Assembly: GCF_007786475.1 (NCBI RefSeq)
Contig: NZ_VNJJ01000002.1
Coordinates: 124,001 to 188,000 of the forward strand
DNA from: Cohnella terricola
Lineage (GTDB): Bacteria; Bacillota; Bacilli; Paenibacillales; Paenibacillaceae
Length of the DNA: 64,000 nucleotides
Direction of reading: 5' to 3'
How positions within the stretch are numbered: the stretch's first letter is position 1; every line of letters begins with the position of its first letter. The notes below the pieces were generated by a model. That model did not search any database. It was not told the DNA's origin and saw only the letters and a list, made by a program, of their open reading frames with translations. Made by a program: the position numbers and the translations under genes. Shown here one piece after another: positions 16,201 through 24,824 of this stretch.

Positions 16201-17637
16201 TTAATGGAGAATTCGTTCGGCATACCGCAAAAAATTCGAATAGCGTTCCGTAACTTGTTCGGCGTAATTCTCGTCGCCGCGTACAAGATGATTGGGCGGC
16301 GTTTCCGCGATCGCGAGCGGATCCTTGTTCTCGACGCCCGCTTTGGCGCAGAAGAAGGCGCCGAGACCGGTGGAGGAAACCGGATTATCCGCGACCAGAA
16401 TCGGTTCCCCGAACATGACGGCCAGCAGCTCCGCAATCTCCGGCGATCCTAGCATTCCTCCTGAAAACAGCAGCGGCCGGTCAGGCGCCAGCAGTTCGCC
16501 TTTTCTGAAAATATCTTTGATCGACCGTAGGTGGAAAGCGACTCCTTCGAAGACGGACGTATAAAGATCGTTCCTTCCGTGCCACGAAGCCATATGGAGA
16601 AAAGTGCCGCGAGGCTCGCTAAACCAATGAGGCGACCTCTCGCCGAACATGTAAGGAAGGTGGTACGGCAGCTTAGCGTCCGGGTAATGGCCCAATTTCG
16701 CTTCTCCGAGCAAGCTTTTCGCCCAGGATAGCGCCTGTCCGGCCGCCTGCATCGAACCGGTCGGCACGTATCCGTGGGCATAGGCGTAAGTGAGCAGTCC
16801 CGCGTCCTTCTCCGACGGCGGACGGTCGCTGTAAGTGCTGATCCATGCCGACGTGCCGATCTGGCAATACCCTTGCCCGAACCTCGTAATGCCTAGTCCC
16901 AGGCACGACGATGGCCCGTCGCCCATTCCGATGACGACCGGAATTCCGGCGGTAAGCCGCAATTGCCGCGCCATTGCCGGCAACAGCGCGCCCGCGACGG
17001 CGCTGGACGGAACGATTCGGGGCAGGACGTCGAGCGGAATGTTCAGAGCCCGGCCGATTTCGTCCGACCATTCGCGCGTGCGGATGTTCATAATACCGGT
17101 CCCGGACGCATTGGTAATATCGTTCACTTTGGCGCCTGTCAGCCGAAAGGCGAGCCAATTGGGGGCGTCGAACATCGTGCTTCCGGGCAGAAGCTCCGGA
17201 TAATGCTTCTGAATCCAGAGCAGCTTCGCGAATGGCAGCCCGGAATCGAACCGCTGGCCCGTCAGTTCGTAGAACCAACTATCCGTAATTGCCGAAGAGA
17301 GCGGCTGAATGACGGATGCGGACCTTCTGTCCTGCCAGGTCATGGCGGGCAGCTTCGCGTGGCCTTCGGAATCGGCCAGCACGCAACCGCTCATTTGACC
17401 GGTCAAGCCGATCGCCGCGACGGCAAACTGCTCCCCGTATTCGTTCATAAGCAAGGCCGACGTGGATATGGCGGCCTTCAGCCAGTCTTCCGGATTTTGA
17501 TCCGCTTCTCCGTTCGATCCGAAACGGACTTCGTACGCCGCCTGCTCCGTTGCGACGATGCTTCCGTCCCAATTCCATAAGCACGCCTTCAGCGAGCTGG
17601 TTCCGATATCAAAGGTAACGATCGCGTCTTTCTTCAC
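16201..17637 (-). CDS. FGGY family carbohydrate kinase (xylulokinase-like)
   Basis: A 478-residue sugar kinase. The ATP-binding N-terminus is VTFDIGTSSLKACLWNWDG, the substrate region LTGQMSGCVLADSEG contains the Gln-Met pair typical of xylulokinases, the family motif GERSPHWFSEPRG is near the middle, and the C-terminal ATPase loop is LFSGGMLGSPEIAELLA. It would phosphorylate a ketose made by the neighbouring polyol dehydrogenase. The GTG start at 17637 overlaps the dehydrogenase stop by four bases (GTGA), showing translational coupling. Exact sugar specificity is not readable. Confidence 0.9.
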   Translation of the reverse strand: MKKDAIVTFDIGTSSLKACLWNWDGSIVATEQAAYEVRFGSNGEADQNPEDWLKAAISTSALLMNEYGEQFAVAAIGLTGQMSGCVLADSEGHAKLPAMTWQDRRSASVIQPLSSAITDSWFYELTGQRFDSGLPFAKLLWIQKHYPELLPGSTMFDAPNWLAFRLTGAKVNDITNASGTGIMNIRTREWSDEIGRALNIPLDVLPRIVPSSAVAGALLPAMARQLRLTAGIPVVIGMGDGPSSCLGLGITRFGQGYCQIGTSAWISTYSDRPPSEKDAGLLTYAYAHGYVPTGSMQAAGQALSWAKSLLGEAKLGHYPDAKLPYHLPYMFGERSPHWFSEPRGTFLHMASWHGRNDLYTSVFEGVAFHLRSIKDIFRKGELLAPDRPLLFSGGMLGSPEIAELLAVMFGEPILVADNPVSSTGLGAFFCAKAGVENKDPLAIAETPPNHLVRGDENYAEQVTERYSNFLRYAERILH

Positions 17638-18644
17638 AGTTCAATCACGACCTTTAAGCTTTTTTGCGCCGCCGACGCGGTTTCGAACGCTTCCTGCGCC
17701 TGACCGAGCCCGAAGCGGTGCGTAATAAGACTGGACGTCCCGAAACTATGGACGTCCGATAGCTCCAGCAGCTTCGGATACGTGTGGGAGTAACGGTACG
17801 AGCCTTTGATCGTCACCCCTTTGTAAACCAAATCCATAACGTCCAGCCCGAGAGGTTGGCGGGACAAGCCGATCAGCAGAATGCGGCCGCCCTTGTTCAT
17901 GGAACGGAAGGCGCTCTCGATGACGCCCGGATGTCCCGTCGTATCGATGACGATGTCGGCCGCCGGAAACTCGGCGTCCGCATCGCCCGAAACGATCGCC
18001 CGGCCAGTATCGATTCCTTGCCGTCTCGCCAGATCGAACCGTTCCTTGCGGTTGTCCAGCACAAAACATTCGACATGAGGATGAAGCTGCCGGATCAAGC
18101 CGCAGGCTAGCAGCCCGATCGAGCCTGCACCTAGAACTAGCGCGCTGGACGCTTGTCCGAAATCGGTGCCCTCCATCGCCGCGTACGCAACGGATAGCGG
18201 CTCCAACAGCGCCCCTTCGTCCAGCGACATCCGGTCCGGCAATTTCCAAACGGCCGACTCCGGCCAGACGACCCTTTCACGCAGCGCTCCGGGATAGCCT
18301 TTGGAAGCCATAAACTGCATCTTCTCGCAAAATTGATACTGATTCCGCGCGCAATAAACGCACCGTCCGCACCATATGCCCGGCTCGATCGCCACCCGAT
18401 CGCCCGGCTTGACCGAAGTTACGTTGTCTCCCGTCGCGATGACGACTCCCGAAGCCTCGTGACCGAGGACGATCGGAAACTGCACCTTCGTCGAATGGGA
18501 GCCGTGCAGAAAGTAATGAATATCCGAGCCGCACAGCGTTACCCGCTGCACCTGAACGAGCACTTCGCCGTCCCCGGGCCGGTTCGGCTCTTCGACTTCC
18601 TCAACCGACAAGCTCCGCGGGGCGTTCAACAAGACCGATTTCAT
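17634..18644 (-). CDS. Zinc-dependent polyol dehydrogenase (sorbitol dehydrogenase-like)
   Basis: A 336-residue medium-chain dehydrogenase. Catalytic zinc ligands are seen in LCGSDIHYFLHG and LGHEASGVVI; the structural zinc loop is WCGRCVYCARNQYQFC; the NAD-binding motif is LVLGAGSIGLLACGLI. These mark the sorbitol/xylitol/threonine dehydrogenase group. In this operon it would oxidise an imported polyol to a ketose for the FGGY kinase (inference). The ATG at 18644 has AAGGAG nine bases upstream; a TTG at 18653 overlaps that site and is less likely. Confidence 0.92.
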   Translation of the reverse strand: MKSVLLNAPRSLSVEEVEEPNRPGDGEVLVQVQRVTLCGSDIHYFLHGSHSTKVQFPIVLGHEASGVVIATGDNVTSVKPGDRVAIEPGIWCGRCVYCARNQYQFCEKMQFMASKGYPGALRERVVWPESAVWKLPDRMSLDEGALLEPLSVAYAAMEGTDFGQASSALVLGAGSIGLLACGLIRQLHPHVECFVLDNRKERFDLARRQGIDTGRAIVSGDADAEFPAADIVIDTTGHPGVIESAFRSMNKGGRILLIGLSRQPLGLDVMDLVYKGVTIKGSYRYSHTYPKLLELSDVHSFGTSSLITHRFGLGQAQEAFETASAAQKSLKVVIEL

Positions 18645-18661
18645 TCCGCACAACTCCTTTC

Positions 18662-19480
18662 TTATTTAAGCCCCATCGAAAAGCCGCGAACGAGATACTT
18701 TTGCAGGAAAATAAGCAAAATGATTTGGGGCAGCGTCGCCATCACTGAAGCCGCCGTAATTTGTCCCCAGAGCGTTCCGGTCGGCGTAATGAATTGGGCG
18801 ATTTGGACGGGCAGCGTCTTGTTGCCTTCCTCGGTCAGCAAAAACGAGAAGGTGAACTCGTTCCAGCATTGAATGAAGATGAATCCTCCGGCCGCTACGA
18901 GTCCCGACAAGTTGAGAGGAAGCGCAATCCGGAAAAACACCGTTACCCGGTTCAAGCCGTCCAACATTCCCGATTCGTCGAAATCGATCGGAATGTCGTC
19001 GAAAAACCCTTTGACGATCCATACGCACAGCGGCAAGTTGGCCAAAATCAGCATGACGATGAGCGGAATATGGGTGCCTGTCAAATGAAGCGTCGTCCAG
19101 AACAGAAAAAAAGGAACCATAACGACGATCGGCGGAATCATCTGCGGCGATAAAATCCATAGCTGCGTATTTTTAAGCGGTCTTCCTTCCCATCTGGAGA
19201 AGGCGTAAGCAGCGGGCGCTCCCAGCAAAATCGTGCCGAATGTCGCCAGAAGCGAAGTTTTCAAGCTGTTGAAAAACGGGCTGAAGAAATCTTCTTCGAA
19301 AATCGTTCGGAAGTTGTCCAGCGTCGGCGTGAAAATAAATGACGGCGGCATCGACAGCGCATCGACGGGATGCTTGATCGAAATCGTGTAAATCCAGTAA
19401 ATCGGCAGCGCGCAAAATGCGAGCATCAGGACGAGGAACAAAAAGTATAAAATATTCCAAGGATCGCGTTTCGTTGTCAT
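18662..19480 (-). CDS. Carbohydrate ABC transporter permease, MalG type
   Basis: A 272-residue permease with six membrane helices. The N-terminal helix FLFLVLMLAFCALPIYWIYT and the cytoplasmic EAA-loop IPIDFDESGMLDGLNRVTVF, which contacts the ATPase, are typical of MalG/UgpE proteins of CUT1 importers. It lies between the partner permease and the polyol dehydrogenase. No ATPase gene is in the operon, so a shared MsmK-like ATPase encoded elsewhere is expected, as is common in Gram-positive CUT1 systems. Confidence 0.92.
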   Translation of the reverse strand: MTTKRDPWNILYFLFLVLMLAFCALPIYWIYTISIKHPVDALSMPPSFIFTPTLDNFRTIFEEDFFSPFFNSLKTSLLATFGTILLGAPAAYAFSRWEGRPLKNTQLWILSPQMIPPIVVMVPFFLFWTTLHLTGTHIPLIVMLILANLPLCVWIVKGFFDDIPIDFDESGMLDGLNRVTVFFRIALPLNLSGLVAAGGFIFIQCWNEFTFSFLLTEEGNKTLPVQIAQFITPTGTLWGQITAASVMATLPQIILLIFLQKYLVRGFSMGLK

Positions 19481-19498
19481 CTCATTTTCACCACCTGT

Positions 19499-20407
19499 CT
19501 ATACGGCATTTTTCGGAAAGAGCGCCTTGAAGAACGCGAGCAATATGACGTTGAGAATAATCAAATAAACGAACGACAATGCGCCGGCATAGCCGAAGTT
19601 GTTGTTTACGAAGGCAACGTTGAAAATGTGAACGTTCAGCGTCTCCGTTAAATTGCCCGGCCCTCCCCTTGTCGTCATATAAATTTCAGCCCAAACTTTG
19701 AAGCTGAATATGATTTTCAATATGATCGTAATCAAAAAGTTCCGTTTCAGCAGAGGGATCGTAATGGACCAGAACGTTCTCGTCCTTCCCGCTCCGTCGA
19801 TAGACGCCGCTTCGTACGGCTCTGCCGGCAAGGCTTCGAGACCGGCCAAAATCATCAAAAAGATAAACGGGGTCCATTGCCATACGTCGATGGCGACGAG
19901 CGATGAAAACGCCGTGGAGGCGTCCCCGAGAAATCCGACCGAATACAAGCCAAACTTGGACGCAAGATACGAAAAAAATCCGTTGGTCGGACTGAACAGC
20001 TGCGCCCACGTTATTCCGGTTACGACGGAAGGAACCATAAGCGGCAGCAGGACGATCGTCCGAAGCCATCTCGAATACCATTTGTTCAGCAGCTTGTAAG
20101 CCGCGATCGCCGTCAGCGTTCCGAGAACGAGCTCCAGCGAGAGCGTAACGACGACGTGCTTCATGGAAATCCAGAATGCGTGCCATGCGTTTGCGTCAGT
20201 CAAAAACGTACCGAAATTGGCGAGACCGATGAACTTCATCGAACCCTTTTCCATCGTGTTGTAAGAGGTCAGCGATACGAAAAGCAAGTATACCGTCGGA
20301 TATATCGTTAGGATGAAAATAAACGCCAAACACGGGACCAGCATCCAAAACAATACTTTGTTTCTTTGCGACAACCGTTTCAACGGGTTCAATAGTCGGA
20401 CTTTCAA
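19499..20407 (-). CDS. Carbohydrate ABC transporter permease, MalF type
   Basis: A permease of about 302 residues with six helices, beginning KVLFWMLVPCLAFIFILTIY, and an EAA-loop AEPYEAASIDGAGRTRTFWS. It pairs with the MalG-type permease 18 bases downstream. The start is a TTG at 20407 preceded by GGTGGGAG at good spacing; the open frame extends to 20479 but that extension has no ribosome site. It belongs to the CUT1 importer of this operon. Confidence 0.9.
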   Translation of the reverse strand: MKVRLLNPLKRLSQRNKVLFWMLVPCLAFIFILTIYPTVYLLFVSLTSYNTMEKGSMKFIGLANFGTFLTDANAWHAFWISMKHVVVTLSLELVLGTLTAIAAYKLLNKWYSRWLRTIVLLPLMVPSVVTGITWAQLFSPTNGFFSYLASKFGLYSVGFLGDASTAFSSLVAIDVWQWTPFIFLMILAGLEALPAEPYEAASIDGAGRTRTFWSITIPLLKRNFLITIILKIIFSFKVWAEIYMTTRGGPGNLTETLNVHIFNVAFVNNNFGYAGALSFVYLIILNVILLAFFKALFPKNAV

Positions 20408-20514
20408 ATGATCTCCCACCCTCTGACTCCTTGGAGGAAACATGTCCGGCCAATCCGCGGCTCGCTTATGCGCCAGCAAACCGCCGTTAAGAGCCGGACA
20501 TGCGTTCGGTAAAA

Positions 20515-21864
20515 CTATGGAGTGATTTTAATTTCTTCCTGCGCTTTTTTCATGGCCGCATCGGCTGTAAGCGTCTTGGCGGTTACGGCGGACACGAGAG
20601 CTCCCAGATCGTCGCCGACTTGAGTCCAGTTTTTGATCATCGGACGATAATCCGGAGAAGCGATGTTGATATTGTCGAAAGTCACGTCAGCCCAATTGCC
20701 CCAGGAGCCGAACAGGCTGCGGTAGCTTTCGTCCTGCCAGACGGATTGGCGGGCGACGTCGGATCGGGAATGCTCGACCGCGGATTTGAGTTGTACTTCC
20801 GGGCTTAGCGCCCATTGGATGAATTTCCATGCCGCTTCTTTTTTCGCGGAGTTTTTCGGGATATACATGCCCCACGCGGCCAGAGCCGGGAACGATCCGT
20901 TCGGGCCTTTCGGAAGCGTAGCGTACCCGACATTGCCGGCAACCGCCGATTTCTTCGAATCCTCCAGCGATCCCGCAAAAGTGGACGCGTCGATCATGAA
21001 GGCCGCTTTTCCTTGCGAGAACGTATCGAGCGCTTCCTGCCATCCGATGCTGGAAGCTCCCGGAGGGCCGTAGTTCGTCAAGATGTCGCCGTACCATTTC
21101 GTCGCCGCGACGCCTGCTTGCGAATCGAAGTCGTTGGCGCCGTCTTTAAGAAACTCGCCGCCGAAGGAACGGTAAATACCGGTCCAGATGAAAATATTAA
21201 GCCCGTTGCCTCTTTGTCCGCGCAAAACGATGCCGAATTGGCCCTTTTTCGGATCATGCAATTTTTTGGCGGCTTCCATCAGTTCGTCCAGCGTTGTCGG
21301 AACCGGAACGTTGGCGTCTTCCAGCATTTTTTTGTTGTAGAACAGCTCCGTTGTCTCCGCGTAAAGAGGCAAAGCGTACTGGACGTTGTCCTTGCTCATT
21401 TGTTTAAGCGCTTGCGGCATGAAATCGTCCAGCGCGAGCCGTTCGTCGTTCGTTGCGTTTTTGTCGGCGATCAGCGCGCTTAGATCGGTTAGCATTCCGC
21501 CGTTATTCCATTGGCTCAAATACATCGGATCGGCCATGCCGACATCGATCGATTCGCTTCCTGAAGTTAAAGCCACTTGTTGCTTATCTAATATTTGAGG
21601 ATACGGCAGTACATTCAGCTCCACCTTGATTCCCGTTTCTTTCTCGAAATCCGGAATGAGAGGCTTGAGTGCGTCGATTGCGGGATGGTATTGCGCGTAA
21701 AACGTAATTTTCTCGTTCGTCTTGCCCGGAGAACCTTCCTTCCCCGTACTTTCGCTGCCCGGCGATGACGATGGACCATTATTGGAGGACGAGCAGGCCG
21801 TCAGCGCCAACGTAGAAGAAAGCGACAGGACGAGCGTGGTATGAATCCACTTTTTCGTTTGCAT
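20515..21864 (-). CDS. Sugar ABC transporter substrate-binding lipoprotein
   Basis: A 449-residue lipoprotein. The signal peptide ends in the lipobox LTAC at about residues 21-24, followed by a Ser/Asn/Gly linker. The mature part has the extracellular solute-binding family 1 pattern (ITFYAQYHPAIDALKPLIPD, EALDTFSQGKAAFMIDAST, WGMYIPKNSAKKEAAWKFIQ). It is the first gene of the polyol operon with its own strong promoter, and AGGGGTG precedes the ATG. Ligand unknown; the enzyme set suggests a polyol or sugar. Confidence 0.93.
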   Translation of the reverse strand: MQTKKWIHTTLVLSLSSTLALTACSSSNNGPSSSPGSESTGKEGSPGKTNEKITFYAQYHPAIDALKPLIPDFEKETGIKVELNVLPYPQILDKQQVALTSGSESIDVGMADPMYLSQWNNGGMLTDLSALIADKNATNDERLALDDFMPQALKQMSKDNVQYALPLYAETTELFYNKKMLEDANVPVPTTLDELMEAAKKLHDPKKGQFGIVLRGQRGNGLNIFIWTGIYRSFGGEFLKDGANDFDSQAGVAATKWYGDILTNYGPPGASSIGWQEALDTFSQGKAAFMIDASTFAGSLEDSKKSAVAGNVGYATLPKGPNGSFPALAAWGMYIPKNSAKKEAAWKFIQWALSPEVQLKSAVEHSRSDVARQSVWQDESYRSLFGSWGNWADVTFDNINIASPDYRPMIKNWTQVGDDLGALVSAVTAKTLTADAAMKKAQEEIKITP

Positions 21865-21984
21865 GTGAACACCCCTTATAATTAGTAGCCTTTCCTCTCT
21901 GAAACGGTGTTATGAAATAGTAGAATCTCACCTCCGAAGTGATATAACATATCAAAATTAATGTTATTTTGAAGCTTAATTGGT

Positions 21985-22013
21985 ATTTTATATCGTTATA
22001 AATAAAATGTCAA
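21985..22013 (-). promoter_or_regulatory. Promoter of the polyol operon
   Basis: On the minus strand, -35 TTGACA (22008-22013) and -10 TAAAAT (21985-21990) are 17 bases apart, a near-consensus vegetative promoter. Just downstream lies an inverted repeat with arms TCAAAAT (21952-21958) and ATTTTGA (21966-21972), a possible operator. Confidence 0.75.
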
Positions 22014-22026
22014 CGGTTACATTTCA

Positions 22027-22071
22027 ATATTTGGAATAGTAATTTCCAAATATAAAATAGAATGATATAAT
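22027..22071 (+). promoter_or_regulatory. Promoter and candidate operator of the DeoR gene
   Basis: Perfect inverted repeat with arms ATATTTGGAA (22027-22036) and TTCCAAATAT (22044-22053) and a 7-base spacer. It overlaps the -35 TTTCCA (22043-22048), which is 17 bases from -10 TATAAT (22066-22071). Likely autoregulatory site of the DeoR protein (inference). Confidence 0.6.
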
Positions 22072-22097
22072 GTAACACAAAGGGGAGGCCTGATGAA

Positions 22098-22874
22098 TTG
22101 AGTTCCGATGTTCGCAAAATCCAAATGGAGAAATATATTGAACAGCATTCCGACGTATCGGTGTCCGAGCTGTGCGAGTACTTCAACATTTCCAACATGA
22201 CCGTCTGGAGAGATCTCAACTCTCTCGAGGAAAGAGGCATCATCATCCGAAAGCACGGGCGGGTCATGCACGTCAAAGCTCTGACGAACATTCTCGAGCC
22301 GAAATTCGCCAGCAAGCAGTCGCTGTATAATGCGGAGAAAGAAATGATCGCCAGATATGCGGTAAAGCATTTCGTTCGTGATAACGATATCATCGTGCTG
22401 GAAGGCGGAACGACGATTGCCCACATGGTTCCCCATCTTAAAGACAGTAAAATCACACTGCTGACCAATGGGCTTGACGTCATGAACTTGGCCGCCGAGC
22501 ACTGCCCCAAGGCGAACCTGATGGCTTCGGGCGGATTGTTCCGGCAAACGTCCCGCACGTTCGTCAGTTCGCAGGCCGAAAACTTTTTCCAAAAAATCAA
22601 TTCGGATACATTCTTTTTCAGCGCGTCCGGTCTGTCGCTCGATTCCGGCATTACCGACCCGAACCCGCTAGAAATCGAAGTGAAAAAAAGAATGGCAATA
22701 AGCTCGAAGCAAAAGGTGCTGCTCATCACTTCCGACAAGTTCGGCATCAACTCCTTGGCGGAAGTTTTCCCTCTGGATGAAATCGATCATCTCGTTACCG
22801 ATCAGAACGCTCCGGAATCGATGATCGAGAAGCTCGGTAAATACAAAATAGAAATTCATATCGCCAAGGAATAG
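22098..22874 (+). CDS. DeoR/GlpR family transcriptional regulator
   Basis: A 258-residue repressor. The N-terminal helix-turn-helix is SVSELCEYFNISNMTVWRDL with the following LEERGIIIRKHG; the C-terminal half is the DeoR sensor domain (MIARYAVKHFVRDNDIIVLE, GGTTIAHMVPHL, LLITSDKFG), which binds sugar phosphates. It is divergent from the polyol operon and is the obvious candidate regulator, with a phosphorylated pathway intermediate as inducer (inference). The start is TTG at 22098, nine bases after GGGGAGG; the nearby ATG at 22093 is out of frame and stops at once. Confidence 0.92.
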   Translation: MSSDVRKIQMEKYIEQHSDVSVSELCEYFNISNMTVWRDLNSLEERGIIIRKHGRVMHVKALTNILEPKFASKQSLYNAEKEMIARYAVKHFVRDNDIIVLEGGTTIAHMVPHLKDSKITLLTNGLDVMNLAAEHCPKANLMASGGLFRQTSRTFVSSQAENFFQKINSDTFFFSASGLSLDSGITDPNPLEIEVKKRMAISSKQKVLLITSDKFGINSLAEVFPLDEIDHLVTDQNAPESMIEKLGKYKIEIHIAKE

Positions 22875-22987
22875 CAGCCCGAAGTGCTAAGGCGAATTGG
22901 GCCTGAACAAGGCTTCAGCCATATATTGCGCCATGCTGTTGGACAACGCTCGCGAGGAAATAGCTATGGCGCAAACCGGTTTTCTTC

Positions 22988-23032
22988 AAAAAAAAGAAGC
23001 TATCCCAAAACGATAAATCGCTTTGAGACAGC
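22988..23032 (-). terminator. Terminator of the fusB-like gene
   Basis: On the minus strand a long stem pairs GCTGTCTCAAAGCGA with TCGTTTTGGGATAGC using G-U pairs, around a short loop, followed by TTCTTTTTTTT. It lies about 45 bases after the stop at 23077. The 22875-22987 stretch before it holds no feature that I can support. Confidence 0.8.
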
Positions 23033-23076
23033 CCCGTAGAAGCAGGAATGGTAACTTCGATATCGTGTAATTCGGC

Positions 23077-23742
23077 TTAAGCCTCGTAATTCCCCGTCAC
23101 GTCATAGACGAATTTCTCCAACATAGCGACATCAGTAATGTTCTTGTTGCACGCATCGCTGTTCACGCACATATAGTTGCCGATCGCCTTGTAGTAATCA
23201 GGCGAAGCTTTAGGAGGCTTCGCTTTCGTAATGGCCGAGAATAACGCAACTTCCTCTTGCCGATTGCACAAAAAACAGACGCCTTTCTTATTCGTCGGCG
23301 TATATCTTCCTTCGATGCCGACGTATTGCCCGTTCAGTCGATACACGATAAACAATCTATTCGACGCAATATCGGTCCAGCCCAGGTAAGTGATATTCCG
23401 AAAATCAACAGTGGTCAAGTCGGGAACCTTCAGCTTTTTGATTTTCGGAAACAGTTTCTTGAGCTGCTTCTCCTCCAAAGGTTCAATTTCCGTCCGAAAA
23501 GGCTCCAACGAATCCAAATACTGTTGAAATTCTCCCCTCGAATTCAACGCGGCAAACCTCCGCAGCAGCTGCTGTTGAAGTTCCGACGCCTCGGGGAACG
23601 CTTCAAGCACTTTCGTTTGAGTGCCGATTCTAACCGATTCCACCACTTTCGGATCGGAAACGGTATTGCAGGTATTCTGAAGATGACCTACTTGCTTATT
23701 GATCAAGTTGAATTGATGGTTTCTAATGAATGGTACGAGCAT
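23077..23742 (-). CDS. FusB/FusC family EF-G-binding protein
   Basis: A 221-residue protein close to the usual 213 of FusB. The N-terminal helical half (FIRNHQFNLINKQVGHLQNT) and the C-terminal treble-clef zinc finger, with Cys ligands in GVCFLCNRQEEVALF (about 153-157) and MCVNSDACNKNIT (about 190-198), are the marks of this family. FusB proteins bind elongation factor G and release it from fusidic-acid-stalled ribosomes, giving resistance; many chromosomal homologues in bacilli have no tested role. The gene has its own promoter, an upstream leader peptide, and a hairpin over its ribosome site. Confidence 0.88.
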   Translation of the reverse strand: MLVPFIRNHQFNLINKQVGHLQNTCNTVSDPKVVESVRIGTQTKVLEAFPEASELQQQLLRRFAALNSRGEFQQYLDSLEPFRTEIEPLEEKQLKKLFPKIKKLKVPDLTTVDFRNITYLGWTDIASNRLFIVYRLNGQYVGIEGRYTPTNKKGVCFLCNRQEEVALFSAITKAKPPKASPDYYKAIGNYMCVNSDACNKNITDVAMLEKFVYDVTGNYEA

Positions 23743-23754
23743 TTGCTTTCATCC

Positions 23755-23784
23755 CCTTATTTGTAATCAAAATAAAAAATAAGG
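23755..23784 (-). promoter_or_regulatory. Hairpin sequestering the fusB-like ribosome site
   Basis: On the minus strand, CCTTATTT (23777-23784) pairs perfectly with AAATAAGG (23755-23762); the second arm contains the first bases of the AAGGGG ribosome site located ten bases before the start codon. A second stem, GGGCGA with TCGCCC (23822-23862), lies just after the leader peptide stop. Confidence 0.6.
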
Positions 23785-23867
23785 TGCAAAGCCCGTTATT
23801 AGAAACGATATGAGCTTATTGGGGCGACTTCGTTAACTGACCGCCCATGCAAAGTATCGCCCTAATG

Positions 23868-23915
23868 TCAGGCTCTGCATGAGCTGCTTCTTGTACCGGC
23901 AAATTGATTTGCCAT
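23868..23915 (-). CDS. Leader peptide of the fusB-like gene
   Basis: A 15-residue frame, MANQFAGTRSSSCRA, with a strong GGAGGT six bases before its ATG and its own near-consensus promoter just upstream. It lies about 125 bases before the fusB-like start. Staphylococcal fusB is known to be inducible through a leader peptide, so a translational-attenuation role is the natural reading. Coding potential rests on the ribosome site and position, not on conservation. Confidence 0.6.
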   Translation of the reverse strand: MANQFAGTRSSSCRA

Positions 23916-23939
23916 TTGTATCGACCTCCGTTCAATAAA

Positions 23940-23968
23940 ATTATAAAACATTCCCCCATTAGCTTCAA
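23940..23968 (-). promoter_or_regulatory. Promoter of the fusB-like leader
   Basis: On the minus strand, -35 TTGAAG (23963-23968) and consensus -10 TATAAT (23940-23945) are 17 bases apart. The expected start site is only a few bases before the leader peptide ribosome site. Confidence 0.75.
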
Positions 23969-23978
23969 TTACATCCGC

Positions 23979-24824
23979 CTATTTCATCCCGCTTAGGGCG
24001 ATGCCCTGAATAATTTTTTTCTGGAAAATCGTAAAAATCGCGATCAGCGGAATCACGGATACGGTCGCTCCCGCCATGATCTGAATCCAGCCGTTATTAT
24101 CCTTAAGCTCGCTTGAGAAATATACCATGCCGACCGGCAGCGTATATCGGTTTTCCGTCTGCAGAACGATAAACGGCCAAATGAATTGATTCCAGTTCGA
24201 GATGAAGCTTAATATCGCTAACGTAGCCAAGGCTGGTTTCATCAGCGGGAGCGCGATCCGGGCGAAAATGCTCCACTCGTTCAAGCCGTCGACGCGGGCC
24301 GCATCGAGAAGCTCCGAAGGCAGCGACTCCATGAATTGACGCATCAGAAAGATGCCGAACGCAGTCAACAGTCCCGGCAGCAGCAAGCCGGCGAACGTAT
24401 CCGTCAGCGCCAGCTTCGTCGCTAGCAGATACCAGGGAATGATCAGCATCTCCGTCGGGACCATCAGCGTGCTGATAATAAACAGAAAAATAAGTTTACG
24501 GCCGGGAAACGAAAATTGGGCCAATACATATCCGACGGCGGTATCGAACACCAGCACGGAAGCCGTCGTCGCAACCGCAGCAATTGCCGTATTCGATATC
24601 CACGTGCCGAAGGGTGCCTTATCGAAAATATAAGAATAGCTCCCCCAACTCGCCGGCGAAGGAAACAGGCTCAGGTCATACAAATTCTGCGGCAGCTTAA
24701 AAGAGGTGGCGGCCATCCACAGCAGCGGGAATAATGTGATCGCCACGCCCGCGATAAGCAGCAAATACCGCGCGACCGCAAATGTATCTTTTCTCGAAGC
24801 TATCACTCGCCTCGCCTCCTTCAA
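23979..24824 (-). CDS. Carbohydrate ABC transporter permease, MalG type (second importer)
   Basis: A 281-residue CUT1 permease with six helices (YLLLIAGVAITLFPLLWMAA at the N-terminus) and the EAA-loop PSELLDAARVDGLNEWSIFA. It ends with the family tail KKIIQGIALSGMK. It overlaps the partner permease gene by four bases and is the last gene of the operon that starts with the lyase at 29668. No ATPase is present, as in the polyol operon. Confidence 0.92.
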   Translation of the reverse strand: MKEARRVIASRKDTFAVARYLLLIAGVAITLFPLLWMAATSFKLPQNLYDLSLFPSPASWGSYSYIFDKAPFGTWISNTAIAAVATTASVLVFDTAVGYVLAQFSFPGRKLIFLFIISTLMVPTEMLIIPWYLLATKLALTDTFAGLLLPGLLTAFGIFLMRQFMESLPSELLDAARVDGLNEWSIFARIALPLMKPALATLAILSFISNWNQFIWPFIVLQTENRYTLPVGMVYFSSELKDNNGWIQIMAGATVSVIPLIAIFTIFQKKIIQGIALSGMK

